Shown here piece after piece: positions 25,777 to 35,489 of a DNA stretch of 64,000 bases. The notes below the pieces were generated by a model. That model saw only the letters and a list, made by a program, of their open reading frames with translations. It did not search any database and was not told the DNA's origin. The position numbers and the translations under genes were made by a program. Origin of the DNA: Stenotrophomonas pavanii (lineage in GTDB: Bacteria > Pseudomonadota > Gammaproteobacteria > Xanthomonadales > Xanthomonadaceae); NCBI RefSeq assembly GCF_900101175.1, contig NZ_FNFQ01000002.1, positions 368,203-432,202 of the forward strand, read 5' to 3'. How positions within the stretch are numbered: the first letter of the stretch is position 1; the number at the start of each line of letters is the position of its first letter.

Positions 25777-26408
25777 CACAGCACCTCCAGCAGCTGATCG
25801 GTGGTCATCGGCACACCGCAGGTGCGCGCGATCCAGTGCAGCGCCTGATCGTGGTCGGCGCGCGAGAAGTCCGCCACCGCATCGGCGGCGATGAAGGCCT
25901 CGATGTCACGCTGGAAGGCCTCGACCACGGTCGCGGTACAGCCGATATGGGCGTACACGCCGGTCACCAGCAGCTGGTCACGCCCACGTACCCGCATCAG
26001 CGTCTCCAGGTTGCTGCGCTGGAAGGCGCTATAGCGATGCTTGACCAGCACATGCTCGCCCGGCTGCGGCGCCAGCGCCTCGATGATCGGCTCATGGTCG
26101 GCGCTGCGACGCATGCCCGGTCCCCACAGGTCGGCCTGCAGGCCACGGTCACGCCGGTCCTGGTCGCCATGCTGGGCGGTGTAGAACACCGGAATGCCCT
26201 GCGCGCGGCAGTGCGCCAGCAGGCGCACGATGTTGTCCACCGCCGGCCGCAAGGGCGTGCTGCCGGCGTCGAATGCCGCCAGGAAGTAGCGTTGCATGTC
26301 GTGCACCAGCAAAGCCACACGATCGCGCTGCGGGCGCCACGGGCCACGCGCCTGCGGTAGTTCGGCGGCGGTCGGCAAGGGATAGTCGGTGATACGGGGC
26401 AGCGCCAT
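25776..26408 (-). CDS. entB: isochorismatase (EntB without carrier domain)
   Basis: 210 residues. Active-site residues fall at the same numbers as in E. coli EntB: Asp37 (LLVHDMQRYF), Lys123 (VKHRYSAFQRSNL) and Gly156 (VYAHIGC). It hydrolyses isochorismate to 2,3-dihydro-2,3-dihydroxybenzoate. It stops where the carrier domain would begin and is coupled to the separate carrier gene by a TGATG overlap; its start is likewise coupled to entE. Confidence 0.95.
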   Translation of the reverse strand: MALPRITDYPLPTAAELPQARGPWRPQRDRVALLVHDMQRYFLAAFDAGSTPLRPAVDNIVRLLAHCRAQGIPVFYTAQHGDQDRRDRGLQADLWGPGMRRSADHEPIIEALAPQPGEHVLVKHRYSAFQRSNLETLMRVRGRDQLLVTGVYAHIGCTATVVEAFQRDIEAFIAADAVADFSRADHDQALHWIARTCGVPMTTDQLLEVL

Positions 26409-28060
26409 CAGCGCGTTCCTCCTGTCTGTTGCAGATGACGCGCACGCAGTTGCGCGCGCAGTTCGCGGCGGCTGATCTTGCCGACCGCCGTGGTATTGAA
26501 ACTGTCGACGAACACGATCTGGTCGGGCACCTTGAACGCAGCCAGACCGCGCCCGCGCATCCACGCCTTCAGCGCCGGCGCCTTGAATGGCTCGCCCTGC
26601 GGAATCACGAAGGCACAGCTGCGCTCGCCCAGGTACTCATCGGGAATGGAGACCACGGCGGCGTCGAACACGCCGGGGTGGGCCAACAGGTGGTCTTCGA
26701 TCTCTTCGGCGGAGATCTTCTCGCCCGCGCGGTTGATGTGGTCACCAGCGCGGCCCTGCACCACCAAGTAGCCCCCGGGCAGCTGCTGCACGCGGTCGCC
26801 GGTGCGATAGAAGCCGTCGTCGGTGAACGAGCGGGCATTGGCCACCGCATCGTTGTGGTAGCCACGGATCGTGTACGGTCCACGGGTGAGCAGATGCCCC
26901 ACCTCGCCTTCGGCCACCGGCTGGTCATGGTCATCGACCACGCGCACTTCGTCATCCGGGCTGATCGGCCGGCCCTGGCAGGCCACGATCAGTTCTTCCG
27001 GATCATCCAGCCGCGTGTAGTTGACCAGCCCTTCGGCCATGCCGAACACCTGCTGCAGCGTGCAGCCAAGGCCGTCGATCACCCGGCGTGCGGCTTCCGG
27101 GACCAGTTTGGCCCCGCCTACCTGCAGTACCTGCAGACTGGACAGGTCATGCCTGCTGCTGGCGGCGGCCTGTGCCCACAGCAACGCCAGCGGCGGCACC
27201 AGCCCACAGCAGGTCACCTTCTCGCGGGCGATCAACGGGAAGGCCGCATCCGGACCGGGGCCGGGACTGAGCACCACGCGGGCGCCGGCATACAGCGCGC
27301 CGAAGAAGCCGGGCGAGCTCATCGGGAAATTGTGCGCGGCCGGCAGCGCGACCAGATAGACGCTGTCGCGGTTGATGCCGCAGAGGTCATTGCTGGCACG
27401 AAACGAGTAGATGTAGTCGTCGTGGGTACGCGGAATCAGCTTGGACAGCCCGGTACTACCACCGGAAATCTGCAGGAACGCCACCGACTGCGGGTCCGGA
27501 TCGGGCGGCAGCTGGCTGCGGTCACCCTGCAGCGCCTCCAGCGCGAAGAACTCCGCCGCATCGCCGTCGATCACCACATTGCGCACCGCCGGGACCTGGG
27601 CCTGTAGTGCCCGCGCCAGCCCGCGATGATCGAAGCCATCGTGCAGGGCCGTGGTGATGTAGGCACTGGCTTCGGCCTTGTTGGCGAAGTGCGCCAGCTC
27701 GGTGATGCGGTGCGCCGGCAGCGCGTACACCGGCACCAGGCCGGCCCGGAACAGGCCGCAGACCGTGCTGATGAATCCTGCGGTGTTGCCCAGCTGCACC
27801 AGCACCCGTTCGCCTGGCTGCAGGCCGAGCGCCAGCAGGCCGGCACCGATGCGCCCGGCCTCGTGCCACAGCTGCGCGTAGCTCAGGCGAACATCACCGG
27901 CGACCACCGCGATGTCGTCGGCATAGCGCTCTGCACGTTCGCGCAGGAACGCCGGGAACGTCTCGCCACGCCAGTGACCGGCTTCGCGATAGCGCGCCAC
28001 CAGCGCGTCGGGCCACACCTGCTGCAGTGGCAGGCGGGAAAAGTCAGCGGAGGTACTCAT
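26408..28060 (-). CDS. entE: 2,3-dihydroxybenzoate-AMP ligase
   Basis: 550 residues, ANL-family adenylating enzyme. Phosphate loop [39 protein letters not shown], and the C-terminal Lys in [13 protein letters not shown]. The pocket [11 protein letters not shown] and VGGAKL is typical of aryl-acid ligases (EntE/DhbE). It adenylates dihydroxybenzoate and loads the stand-alone carrier protein. Its start overlaps the entC stop by 4 bp. Confidence 0.95.
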   Translation of the reverse strand: MSTSADFSRLPLQQVWPDALVARYREAGHWRGETFPAFLRERAERYADDIAVVAGDVRLSYAQLWHEAGRIGAGLLALGLQPGERVLVQLGNTAGFISTVCGLFRAGLVPVYALPAHRITELAHFANKAEASAYITTALHDGFDHRGLARALQAQVPAVRNVVIDGDAAEFFALEALQGDRSQLPPDPDPQSVAFLQISGGSTGLSKLIPRTHDDYIYSFRASNDLCGINRDSVYLVALPAAHNFPMSSPGFFGALYAGARVVLSPGPGPDAAFPLIAREKVTCCGLVPPLALLWAQAAASSRHDLSSLQVLQVGGAKLVPEAARRVIDGLGCTLQQVFGMAEGLVNYTRLDDPEELIVACQGRPISPDDEVRVVDDHDQPVAEGEVGHLLTRGPYTIRGYHNDAVANARSFTDDGFYRTGDRVQQLPGGYLVVQGRAGDHINRAGEKISAEEIEDHLLAHPGVFDAAVVSIPDEYLGERSCAFVIPQGEPFKAPALKAWMRGRGLAAFKVPDQIVFVDSFNTTAVGKISRRELRAQLRARHLQQTGGTR

Positions 28061-29250
28061 GCGGCAGGCTCGTTGGTGGGCGCGGATGCATGGACACCCA
28101 GCGCGTTCAACAGGGCAGCGAACTTCGCTGCGGTTTCGGCCACCTCGGCCTCGGGTTGCGACTCGGCGACGATGCCGGCGCCGGCAAACAGGCGCAGCTG
28201 CGTGCCCTGCAGGCGCGCGCAGCGGATCGCCACGTACCAGTCGCCGTCACCCTGCGCGTCCAACCAGCCCACGGCGCCGGCATAGAAGCCGCGCGGTACC
28301 GGTTCCAGTTCGCAGATGCGCTGCAGCGCCGCCAATCGCGGCGTACCGCAGACGGCCGGCGTGGGATGCAGCTGCGCCAGCAGCGCGGCCGCCGATGTCT
28401 GCGGATCCTTCAGGGTGGCATGGATGCGGGTACCCAGATGCCACATGCTGGCGGTGGCATGCAGCGCTGGGCGCGGCTGCGCATCGATGTGGCTGCAGTA
28501 CGGCGCCAGGCCGTCGACGATGGCCTCGACCACATGGCGGTGCTCGTCGTGGTCCTTGGTCGAGGCCAGCAACGCCTGCGCGGCCCGCTCGTCCTCGGCG
28601 GCATCGGTGCTGCGCCGCGCGGAGCCCGCCAGCGGGTGCGACAACAGCTCGGCGCCACGCTTGCGCAGCAGCAGTTCCGGCGTCGCGCCCACCAGCCAGG
28701 CGGGCGCCTGCCCCGGCGCCACCGGCAACGGCACCGCGTAGGTCGCCACCGAAGGATCCGCGCCCAGGCGTGCCAGCAGCACCTCGGGGGAAAGTGACTG
28801 CCGCGTGCGTGCCAGCAGGCTGCGCGCCAGCACCACCTTCTGCAGGTCCAGTCCGGGCGCGCGCAGTACCTGCACCGCAGCCGCCACCAACGCCGCGTAT
28901 GCCTCGGGCGCGGGCTCGGCCTGCAGGGCACCCTCCAGCGCCGGCGCGGCCTGCGGCGGCAACGGCAGGGCTGGCAGCAGGCGCTCGGGCTGGTACAGCG
29001 CGTCGTCGGCACGCGGTTCGAATGGCACCGCACCGACCAGCAGGCCCGGGCCGCCACGCTGCTGCGCGAAGAAAGCCGAAACGCGCTCTGCGAGCGTCGC
29101 CAGTGCACCGGCCGGCAGCGTGGCGCGGCAACCGCGTGCGTGCACGTGCTGGCCGGCGTGCTGCAGCAGGAACAGCGACGCGTCGTCGGTGCCTTCCTGC
29201 GGCGCGGGCGCAGCCTCCGGCCACGTGCCCTGGATCAGGGAATCGTTCAT
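28057..29250 (-). CDS. entC: isochorismate synthase
   Basis: 397 residues, chorismate-binding family. Key blocks: [81 protein letters not shown] and [16 protein letters not shown]. It turns chorismate into isochorismate, the first step of the siderophore path. Start ATG at 29250 has AAGGAG upstream and overlaps the exporter stop (ATGA). Confidence 0.95.
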   Translation of the reverse strand: MNDSLIQGTWPEAAPAPQEGTDDASLFLLQHAGQHVHARGCRATLPAGALATLAERVSAFFAQQRGGPGLLVGAVPFEPRADDALYQPERLLPALPLPPQAAPALEGALQAEPAPEAYAALVAAAVQVLRAPGLDLQKVVLARSLLARTRQSLSPEVLLARLGADPSVATYAVPLPVAPGQAPAWLVGATPELLLRKRGAELLSHPLAGSARRSTDAAEDERAAQALLASTKDHDEHRHVVEAIVDGLAPYCSHIDAQPRPALHATASMWHLGTRIHATLKDPQTSAAALLAQLHPTPAVCGTPRLAALQRICELEPVPRGFYAGAVGWLDAQGDGDWYVAIRCARLQGTQLRLFAGAGIVAESQPEAEVAETAAKFAALLNALGVHASAPTNEPAA

Positions 29251-30443
29251 GGGGTCTCCTTCATCCGATGCACTGCAGCCAGCGCGCACAGCAACAGCAG
29301 CAACGCGCCGACCAGCAGATATGGCAGGCTGGGCCCGCCGCGATACAACAGCGTGCCGAGCATCGGCCCGGCCACCATGCCCAGCCCCTGCGCGGCAGCG
29401 ACCGTGCCTGCCGCAGCGCCCTGCTCATGCGCTTCCACCGCGTCGGCGGCCAGCGCCTGGAACGAGGGGAACACGAAGCCCATGCCGAACGCGGCCAGCG
29501 CATAGGCCGCCGGCAACTGCCAGCCCTGCTGCACGCCCGCCACCGAAGCAAAGCCCATGCCGGAAATCAGCGCGCCGAGGACGATCCAGCGGCGTGGATG
29601 GACCTCCAGCTTCATCACCAGCGCCTGCGCCAGGATCAGGCCGACGCCAACGGCGGTGAGTGCAATGCCTGCCATGCGTGCACCCGCAGCCGCATCCAGG
29701 CCCAGCCGATCAATCGCGAAGAAGCCGACGGTGACCTGCGCGATGGTGACCGAGACCATGGCGATGAACGCCGCCAGCTGCGGCAGGCGCAGGCGCGGGT
29801 CGAGCCGGCTCATCGGCGCGCGGCGCTGCAGGGAAGCACCTACCACCGGCGGCGTCGCTGGCAGCCGCCAGGCCAGCAATGCCAGTGCCAGCAACGGCAG
29901 CAACGCGGCCACGTACAGCGCCAGCGAAAGGTTGGTATAGGCAAGCCAGCCGGCAGCGGCCGGGCCGAGCACCATGCCCAGTGCATTGGCGCTGCCCAGG
30001 CGGGCGAGGAATTTCGCACGTTGGCCGGTCGGTGCCTTGTCGGCAATCAGTGCCGCTGCGGTAGGCGGCACCGCCGCGTAGAACAGGCCGATCAGGCCTC
30101 GCGCACCGACCAGCACCAGCACCGATACCAGTACCGGCGGCACCGCCTGCAGGGCAACATCGATGAACACCGCCAGCGCGATGTAGACCACGGTGTAGGC
30201 GCTCATCGCCAGTGTCAGCACGCGCTTGCGGCCGATGCGGTCGCTGAGCTGGCCCCAGGGGCGCGCGGCCAGCATCCACAACACGCCCGCGGCGGTGACC
30301 GACAGTCCGGCATGCCACTCGGACAAGCCGAGTAGGCGGACCACCGGACCGATCACGGCGACGAAGGACATCATCGCCATGGTGCCGATCAGGGCAGCCA
30401 CTACCAGCGCCGGCAAGCCGGGAACGACGGGACGTGCGTGCAT
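29247..30443 (-). CDS. MFS transporter, probable catecholate siderophore exporter
   Basis: 398 residues, 12 predicted helices of the major facilitator type. The loop 2-3 motif is GQLSDRIGRKRVL and the region PPTAAALIADKAPTGQRAKFLARLGSANALG is typical of the family. It is the first gene of the siderophore operon and overlaps entC, so export of the siderophore (EntS-like role) is the likely job. Start ATG at 30443; a longer frame to 30500 reads into the promoter. Confidence 0.88.
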   Translation of the reverse strand: MHARPVVPGLPALVVAALIGTMAMMSFVAVIGPVVRLLGLSEWHAGLSVTAAGVLWMLAARPWGQLSDRIGRKRVLTLAMSAYTVVYIALAVFIDVALQAVPPVLVSVLVLVGARGLIGLFYAAVPPTAAALIADKAPTGQRAKFLARLGSANALGMVLGPAAAGWLAYTNLSLALYVAALLPLLALALLAWRLPATPPVVGASLQRRAPMSRLDPRLRLPQLAAFIAMVSVTIAQVTVGFFAIDRLGLDAAAGARMAGIALTAVGVGLILAQALVMKLEVHPRRWIVLGALISGMGFASVAGVQQGWQLPAAYALAAFGMGFVFPSFQALAADAVEAHEQGAAAGTVAAAQGLGMVAGPMLGTLLYRGGPSLPYLLVGALLLLLCALAAVHRMKETP

Positions 30444-30551
30444 GGAACACCAGCCGTAACAGGAAGGGATCGGCGGGCGCACGTGCGCCCCGCCCGGCAC
30501 CGGCCCTGCTCAGGTCCGGATGCCACCCTTAAATGATAACGGCTCGTATTT

Positions 30552-30570
30552 GCATTTGATACCCATTCTC
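30552..30570. promoter_or_regulatory. putative Fur box of the siderophore operon
   Basis: GCATTTGATACCCATTCTC matches 12 of 19 positions of the Fur consensus. A second AT-rich half-site (AAATGATAAC) lies 20 bp away at 30531-30540. It is ~110 bp upstream of the exporter ATG, where iron control is expected. Confidence 0.5.
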
Positions 30571-30594
30571 TTGAATGGGCGTGCAACGCGGGCT

Positions 30595-30939
30595 TCAGCG
30601 GCCGGAGCGTAGGTCCAGCAGGCCACGGCGCTTGAACCACCACTCCAGCGGCAGCGTCACCAGCGGCGGGATGGCTGCCAGCAGCGCCAACGCACTGGCC
30701 CACCACGGCCAGCGCAGGCGCAGCGCCGCAAACAAGGTCACCGCCACATAGACCAGGAACGCTACGCCGTGCAGGGGTCCGAACAGTTTCACCAGTGCCA
30801 CGTTGGCGATCGGGCCGTACTTGATCCACATGCCGATGAGCAGGCCGGCCCAGGTCACGGCCTCGATGAAAGCGACCGCGGCGAACAGGCGTCCGCTCGG
30901 GTGTAGGGGGGAACGGGGGGTGACGCGAAGCTCCGGCAT
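30595..30939 (-). CDS. DUF3817 integral membrane protein
   Basis: 114 residues with three hydrophobic helices. Pattern RLFAAVAFIEAVTWAGLLIGM, KYGPIANVALVKLFGPLHGVAF and PWWASALALLAAIPPLVTLPLEWWF match DUF3817 (YdzA-like), small membrane proteins of unknown function. No ribosome binding site precedes the ATG, and a palindrome starts only 5 bp upstream, so the message may be leaderless or start further in. Confidence 0.8.
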   Translation of the reverse strand: MPELRVTPRSPLHPSGRLFAAVAFIEAVTWAGLLIGMWIKYGPIANVALVKLFGPLHGVAFLVYVAVTLFAALRLRWPWWASALALLAAIPPLVTLPLEWWFKRRGLLDLRSGR

Positions 30940-30941
30940 CG

Positions 30942-30963
30942 GGGTATCAAATGCGAATGATAC
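30942..30963. promoter_or_regulatory. palindromic operator overlapping the start of the DUF3817 gene
   Basis: GTATCA at 30944-30949 and TGATAC at 30958-30963 are a perfect inverted repeat with an 8-bp spacer. On the minus strand it contains GCATTTGATACCC, identical to 13 bp of the Fur-like box at 30552. Probably the same regulator binds both. Confidence 0.4.
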
Positions 30964-31011
30964 GCAGATGCGAACCGCATATGGAGTCGAGCCGTGTTCG
31001 ACTGCTGGAGC

Positions 31012-31035
31012 GTGTCCACCAAGGTGGACACCTAC
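31012..31035. repeat. GTAG palindrome, GTGTCCAC arm type
   Basis: Inverted-orientation element: CTAC at the right end and arms GTGTCCACC/GGTGGACAC around a 2-nt loop. It overlaps the last codon of the LLM oxidoreductase gene and may act as its transcription end. Confidence 0.75.
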
Positions 31036-31967
31036 CGAAGCGTGTATGGCAGAACGTGCTCACCGATCTCGCGCAGCACCGCATCCATCGGCCTCCCGTT
31101 GTCGACCAGGTTGAACATCACGTGCGCCACGCCCTGCGCATGCACGCGCAACAGATAGTCACGCAGGCCATCGCGGCCGACCTTCAGGCCCAGCGGCAGC
31201 GACTCGGCGGGCGCCTGCGGATCGGCCTGCAGGTCCAGCAGCATCGACTGCACGAACGGCTTGCCTGGCCCACCGCGCTGCATCAGCGCCTGCTGCCACA
31301 GGCCGATCCGCCCCTCCTGCGCAGCTTCCTCGCGGTGATAGGTGGCCCAGCCCTCGGCCTCACGCGCGATCCACTGCAGGCTCTGCCGCGCCGTGCCCAC
31401 CACCAGCATCGGAATGCGCGTGGCAGGCGCCGGCAGCACGTCGAAGCCACCCGTGGCCTGCAGTACGGCGGTCCGCTCATCGGCCTCCGGTGACAGCGCC
31501 GCGCGCAACAAGGTCCAACGATCACGGAACGTCGCCGCCCTGCCCTCCAGGTCCTCACCGAAGGCGGCGAACTCTTCCGGGCGGTCGCCCGAACCCAGGC
31601 CCAGCACGAACCGCCCGTCACTGATCCGGTCCAGGCTCAGTGCAGACTTCGCCACCTGCAACGGCTGGCGCAACGGCAGCACGATGGCGGCGCTGCCGAC
31701 CACGATGCGCCCGGTCGCGGCGGCCAGCATGCCCAGCCACAGGAAGGGATCGTCCAGCGCACTTGCTGTCGCGTCTGGTCCCTGAGGCACCATCAACGGC
31801 ACATCGCGCGCCCACAACGCGGCAAAACCAAGATCGTCGGCCAGCCGCGCAATGCGCCGCGCCGCGCCCGGATCGGCCAGCCCGTGCGCCGCAACGGGCG
31901 TCATCAGGCCCAGGCTCAATCCCTGTTGCGGAAACAACGAAGCGTAGGCGGCATTGAATTCACTCAT
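31032..31967 (-). CDS. LLM-class flavin-dependent oxidoreductase
   Basis: 311 residues, bacterial luciferase-like TIM barrel. FMN/F420-binding family features: LADDLGFAALWARDVPLM, TGRIVVGSAAIVLPLRQPLQVAKSALSLDRISDGRFVLGLGSGDRPEEFAAFG and VVGTARQSLQWIA, split by shorter loops. TIGR-type LLM oxidoreductases of this sort oxidise small molecules with flavin supplied by a reductase. No partner is adjacent. Substrate unknown. Confidence 0.88.
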   Translation of the reverse strand: MSEFNAAYASLFPQQGLSLGLMTPVAAHGLADPGAARRIARLADDLGFAALWARDVPLMVPQGPDATASALDDPFLWLGMLAAATGRIVVGSAAIVLPLRQPLQVAKSALSLDRISDGRFVLGLGSGDRPEEFAAFGEDLEGRAATFRDRWTLLRAALSPEADERTAVLQATGGFDVLPAPATRIPMLVVGTARQSLQWIAREAEGWATYHREEAAQEGRIGLWQQALMQRGGPGKPFVQSMLLDLQADPQAPAESLPLGLKVGRDGLRDYLLRVHAQGVAHVMFNLVDNGRPMDAVLREIGEHVLPYTLR

Positions 31968-32033
31968 GCGACCAGCTTAGCGTGCAGGCACCGGGCGACG
32001 ATGACACGCCACGCACCACAGGAAGAACGCTGC

Positions 32034-32483
32034 ATGCCGAGGATCCGCCCCGCCCACATTGATGACCTGCCCGCGATCAGCGCGGTATGCCTGGCCGCAT
32101 TCACTGCGGCGGTCGCGCCTTCGCTCAGCGCGGCCGGCATCGCCACCTTCGGCAGTGTCGCCGCCGCCGACGCGTTCGCTGTCCGCCTGCAGGGCGACAA
32201 CCACATCCTGGTGGCCGAGCAGGACGACCGCATCGTCGGCGTGGTCGAGCTGAAGGAAGGCCGCCACCTGGCGATGCTGTTCGTCGATCCCGGCTGCCAG
32301 GGCCAGGGCATCGGCCATGCCCTGTTCGAAGCCGTGCTGCCGCACCTGCGCACACCGCTGCTGACCGTGCGCGCCTCGCTCAACGCAGTGCCTACCTACC
32401 TGCGCTATGGCTTCGAGCTGGACGGTGATGTCGGCGAGTTCAACGGGCTGGTGTACCAGCAGATGGGGCGGGCAGCCGCCTGA
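32034..32483 (+). CDS. GNAT family N-acetyltransferase
   Basis: 149 residues. Acetyl-CoA binding motif LFVDPGCQGQGIGHALFEAVL, preceded by strand ILVAEQDDRIVGVVELKEG and followed by the C-terminal VPTYLRYGFELDG pattern. AGGAA lies upstream of the ATG at 32034. It could acetylate an amine or a protein; no substrate can be read. Confidence 0.88.
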   Translation: MPRIRPAHIDDLPAISAVCLAAFTAAVAPSLSAAGIATFGSVAAADAFAVRLQGDNHILVAEQDDRIVGVVELKEGRHLAMLFVDPGCQGQGIGHALFEAVLPHLRTPLLTVRASLNAVPTYLRYGFELDGDVGEFNGLVYQQMGRAAA

Positions 32484-32589
32484 GGGCAGCGGGTGTCATG
32501 CCCCGCTGCACGGCCGATATAAGCAAACTGAATCAGCACACTCCCCGGCCATTCCTACAATGGCCTGTCCCCCCTTCGAGATGCCGCCG

Positions 32590-34107
32590 ATGCGCGTCGC
32601 GCTTTCCGTGTTGCTGCTGGCTTCGGCGCTGAGCGCCTGCACCCCGGCCCCGGTGTCCACCGCCAGCTCCGCCGAGGCGCCCGCGCCCGCGCCGGCGTCC
32701 GCCATCGCCTGGCGCCAGGGCGATGTGGACGATGCCTTCGCCGAGGCCGCCGACAGCGGCAAGCCGGTGCTGCTGTACTGGGGCGCGGTCTGGTGCCCAC
32801 CGTGCAACCAGCTCAAGGCCGGCCTGTTCAAGGACCCGGCCTTCATCGCGCTGACCGGCAAGTTCGTGCCGGTTTACCTGGATGGCGATGAGGAAGGTGC
32901 GCAGGCCTGGGGCGAACGCTTCGGGGTGCGCGGCTATCCGACCCTGATCGTGCTGGACCCGCAGCGCAATGAACTGACCCGCGTGGCCGGCGGCAACGAC
33001 GCGGCCGAACTGACCCGTGCGCTGACCGTCGCGGCCGGGCGCCGCAGCGCCATCGCCGCCACCCTGGCAACGGCACTGGCCACGCCGGACAAGCTGGCCG
33101 CCGAAGACTGGCAGGTGCTGGGCGACTACGGCTGGGAAGTCGACGCCAACCGCCTGGCCGGCGAGCGCAAGAGCCAGGACGTGCTGCGCCAGCTGTCCAA
33201 GGCCGCACCCGACGCGGCGCTGCAACGCCGCTTCGCCCTGCTGGCCCTGGCCACCGCCGACACGCCCGCCAGCTCGCCCACCGAGGTGCGTGAGCTGCTG
33301 CAGGCCGTGCTGGCGCAACCTGCCGAAGTCCGTCGTAACCGCGAACTGCTGGGCTACGCGGGCGCGACGCTGGTCAAGCAGGCCAGCGCCGGCCCGGCCA
33401 CCAGCAACACGCTGGGGCAGCAGCTGCTGGTCGCGCTGGAGCGCGCTGATGCCGAACGCGGCGACCGCGCCGACGACGCATTGTCGCGCGCACTGACAGA
33501 AGTATCGCTGGCCCGCCAGCAGCAGCCGAAGGGCGCACTGCCCGCGGCGCTGGTTGAGCGGGTCAAGCAGCGGGTGGCCGCTGCCGATGCGGCCGCCACC
33601 GATGCGCACGCACGCCAGGCGACGATCAGCAGCGCGGCGTACGCATTGCGCCAGGTCGGCGACGACGCGGGCGCCGAGGCGCTGTTGCTGGCCGAGCTGA
33701 AGCGCAGCGAGCAGCCGTACTACTACATGCCCGAACTGGCCGAGCTGGCCGAACAGCGCGGCGATACCGCCGGTGCACTAGAGTGGTTGAAGCGCGCCTA
33801 CGACGGTGCACAGGGCCCGGCCACCCGCGTGCAGTGGGGCGTGCTGTACGTGGAAGGGCTGCTGAAGCTGGCACCGGACGACGCACCGCGCATCGAGCAG
33901 GCCACCGCCTCGCTGATCGCCGAACTGGAGGCGCAGCCATCGGGGTACCACCAGCGCACCCGCCAGCGCTTCGAGCGCCTGGCCGGGCAGTTGAAGGCCT
34001 GGAGCGGCAAGCACCAGGGCACGGAGACGCTGGCACGGTTGCAGCAGCGGATGCAGCAGGCATGCGGCGATCAGGCCGACAGTGGGTGCAGGGATTGGCT
34101 GAGTTGA
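32590..34107 (+). CDS. thioredoxin-domain lipoprotein with long helical C-terminus
   Basis: 505 residues. Lipobox LSAC with Cys17, then a Pro/Ala linker and a thioredoxin domain with the active site Cys69-Pro-Pro-Cys72 (YWGAVWCPPCNQLKAGLF, VRGYPTLIVLDPQ). The remaining ~320 residues are helical and repeat-like (TPR-type pairs such as AELAEQRGDTAGALEWLKRAYD). It is anchored in the cell envelope and probably reduces or isomerises disulfides. Start 32590 is chosen for the lipoprotein signal; ATGs at 32581 and 32560 are in frame. Confidence 0.85.
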   Translation: MRVALSVLLLASALSACTPAPVSTASSAEAPAPAPASAIAWRQGDVDDAFAEAADSGKPVLLYWGAVWCPPCNQLKAGLFKDPAFIALTGKFVPVYLDGDEEGAQAWGERFGVRGYPTLIVLDPQRNELTRVAGGNDAAELTRALTVAAGRRSAIAATLATALATPDKLAAEDWQVLGDYGWEVDANRLAGERKSQDVLRQLSKAAPDAALQRRFALLALATADTPASSPTEVRELLQAVLAQPAEVRRNRELLGYAGATLVKQASAGPATSNTLGQQLLVALERADAERGDRADDALSRALTEVSLARQQQPKGALPAALVERVKQRVAAADAAATDAHARQATISSAAYALRQVGDDAGAEALLLAELKRSEQPYYYMPELAELAEQRGDTAGALEWLKRAYDGAQGPATRVQWGVLYVEGLLKLAPDDAPRIEQATASLIAELEAQPSGYHQRTRQRFERLAGQLKAWSGKHQGTETLARLQQRMQQACGDQADSGCRDWLS

Positions 34108-34118
34108 AGTAGTTAAAG

Positions 34119-34181
34119 GTAGTGCCGGCCGCTGGCCGGCAATCGGGGCGAGTCGGGTTGCCGGCCAGCGGCCGGCACTAC
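34119..34181. repeat. SMAG palindrome pair, head to tail inverted
   Basis: A forward copy (34119-34141) and an inverted copy (34159-34181) with a 17-bp gap. The pair can fold into one long stem and lies 12 bp past the thioredoxin lipoprotein gene, so it may end or protect its mRNA. Confidence 0.92.
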
Positions 34182-34287
34182 CACGCCTCGATGTCCATCG
34201 GTTCTGCTCTTGACCTCAACCATTGTTGAGGTGCGATAACGATCTCCGCGCGGCCAGCCCCTGGCCTTTCCCATGGAGATTGTTTCG

Positions 34288-34917
34288 ATGTCGTACTCGC
34301 TTCCCCCGCTCTCCTACGCCTACGACGCCCTTGAGCCGCATTTCGATGCGCGCACGATGGAGATCCATCACGGCAAGCACCACCAGACCTACGTCAACAA
34401 CCTCAATGCCGCCATCGAGCAGGCCGGCATCGCCGAGCAGCCGGTCGACGTGCTGATCGCCAACCTCGACGCCGTGCCCGAGCCGCAGCGTGGCGCGGTC
34501 CGCAACAACGGCGGTGGCCACGCCAACCACAGCCTGTTCTGGACCGTGCTCAGCGCCCACGGTGGTGCACCCGATGAGGAACTGGCCGCGGCCATCGACC
34601 GTGATCTTGGTGGCTTCGCTGCCTTCAAGGACGCCTTCAGCAAGGCCGCGCAGACCCGCTTCGGCAGCGGCTGGGCCTGGCTGACCAGCGATCGCGATGG
34701 CCGCCTGCAGGTCGAAAGCAGCGCCAACCAGGACAGCCCGCTGATGGGTGCAGCCGTCGGCCTGTCCGGCAACACCCCGATCCTCGCACTGGACGTCTGG
34801 GAACACGCCTACTACCTGCACTACCAGAACCGTCGCCCGGACTACATCGGCGCGTTCTTCAACATCATCAACTGGGCCGAGGTCGGCCGGCGCTACCGCC
34901 AGGCCAGGGCCTCATGA
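34288..34917 (+). CDS. sodA: manganese superoxide dismutase
   Basis: 209 residues. Metal ligands His27, His81, Asp169 and His173 ([11 protein letters not shown]), with [18 protein letters not shown] and Gln/Asp in NQDSP, which indicates the Mn rather than Fe form. It removes superoxide in the cytosol. The start at 34288 has GGAG upstream; the in-frame ATG at 34273 contains that site. Its stop overlaps the flavin reductase start (ATGA). Confidence 0.95.
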   Translation: MSYSLPPLSYAYDALEPHFDARTMEIHHGKHHQTYVNNLNAAIEQAGIAEQPVDVLIANLDAVPEPQRGAVRNNGGGHANHSLFWTVLSAHGGAPDEELAAAIDRDLGGFAAFKDAFSKAAQTRFGSGWAWLTSDRDGRLQVESSANQDSPLMGAAVGLSGNTPILALDVWEHAYYLHYQNRRPDYIGAFFNIINWAEVGRRYRQARAS

Positions 34918-35489
34918 GCGGCGAGACACTGCCGTACGCCGGGCCGTGGGCGGGGGTGTTCCCCGCCCCGGCCCCGGTGCCGTCGGTCGAGATGCCGCCG
35001 CGCGCCCTGCGGCGGCTGCTCGGTCACTTTCCGACCGGCGTGGCCATCGTCTGCACGCGCGATGCGCAGGGCAAACCCATCGGCCTGACCATCAATTCGT
35101 TCGTACCGGTCTCGCTGCAACCGCCCCTGGTGCTGTGGAACCTGGCGTTGCATGCACAGAGTCTGTCCACCTTCCAGCGTGCCCGCCGCTTTGCGATCAG
35201 CGTGCTGGCGGCCGACCAGGAAGCGCTGGCCCGGCGCTTCGCCGATCCGCAAGTCCGCAATCGCTTCGACGGCCTGGCATTGCTGGATGACGACGACGAC
35301 GCCCCACCCCGCATCGCCGGTGCCGTGGTCCATCTCACCTGTACCCGCCACGCACAGTGGCCGGTGGGCGATCACCTGCTGCTGGCCGGCCGCATCATCG
35401 ACGTGCACGAGAACGGCGGTGCGCCACTGCTGTTCCATCGTGGCCGCTTCCAGCCGGGACCGACCGAACTGATGGTGGAGGTCCGCTGA
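34914..35489 (+). CDS. flavin reductase family protein
   Basis: 191 residues, split-barrel FMN-binding fold. Core [34 protein letters not shown], split here as two strands, and a C-terminal [11 protein letters not shown]. Such enzymes reduce flavin with NAD(P)H and feed monooxygenases, or act alone on xenobiotics. It overlaps sodA by 4 bp and the next gene by 1 bp, an unusual pairing with superoxide dismutase. Confidence 0.88.
   Translation: MSGETLPYAGPWAGVFPAPAPVPSVEMPPRALRRLLGHFPTGVAIVCTRDAQGKPIGLTINSFVPVSLQPPLVLWNLALHAQSLSTFQRARRFAISVLAADQEALARRFADPQVRNRFDGLALLDDDDDAPPRIAGAVVHLTCTRHAQWPVGDHLLLAGRIIDVHENGGAPLLFHRGRFQPGPTELMVEVR

Noticed and set aside
21700-25900. Very long plus-strand open frame opposite the NRPS gene
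   Set aside because: It is antisense to entF, has a composition rich in Arg, His and Gln, and shows no domain. Long open antisense frames are expected at this GC content.
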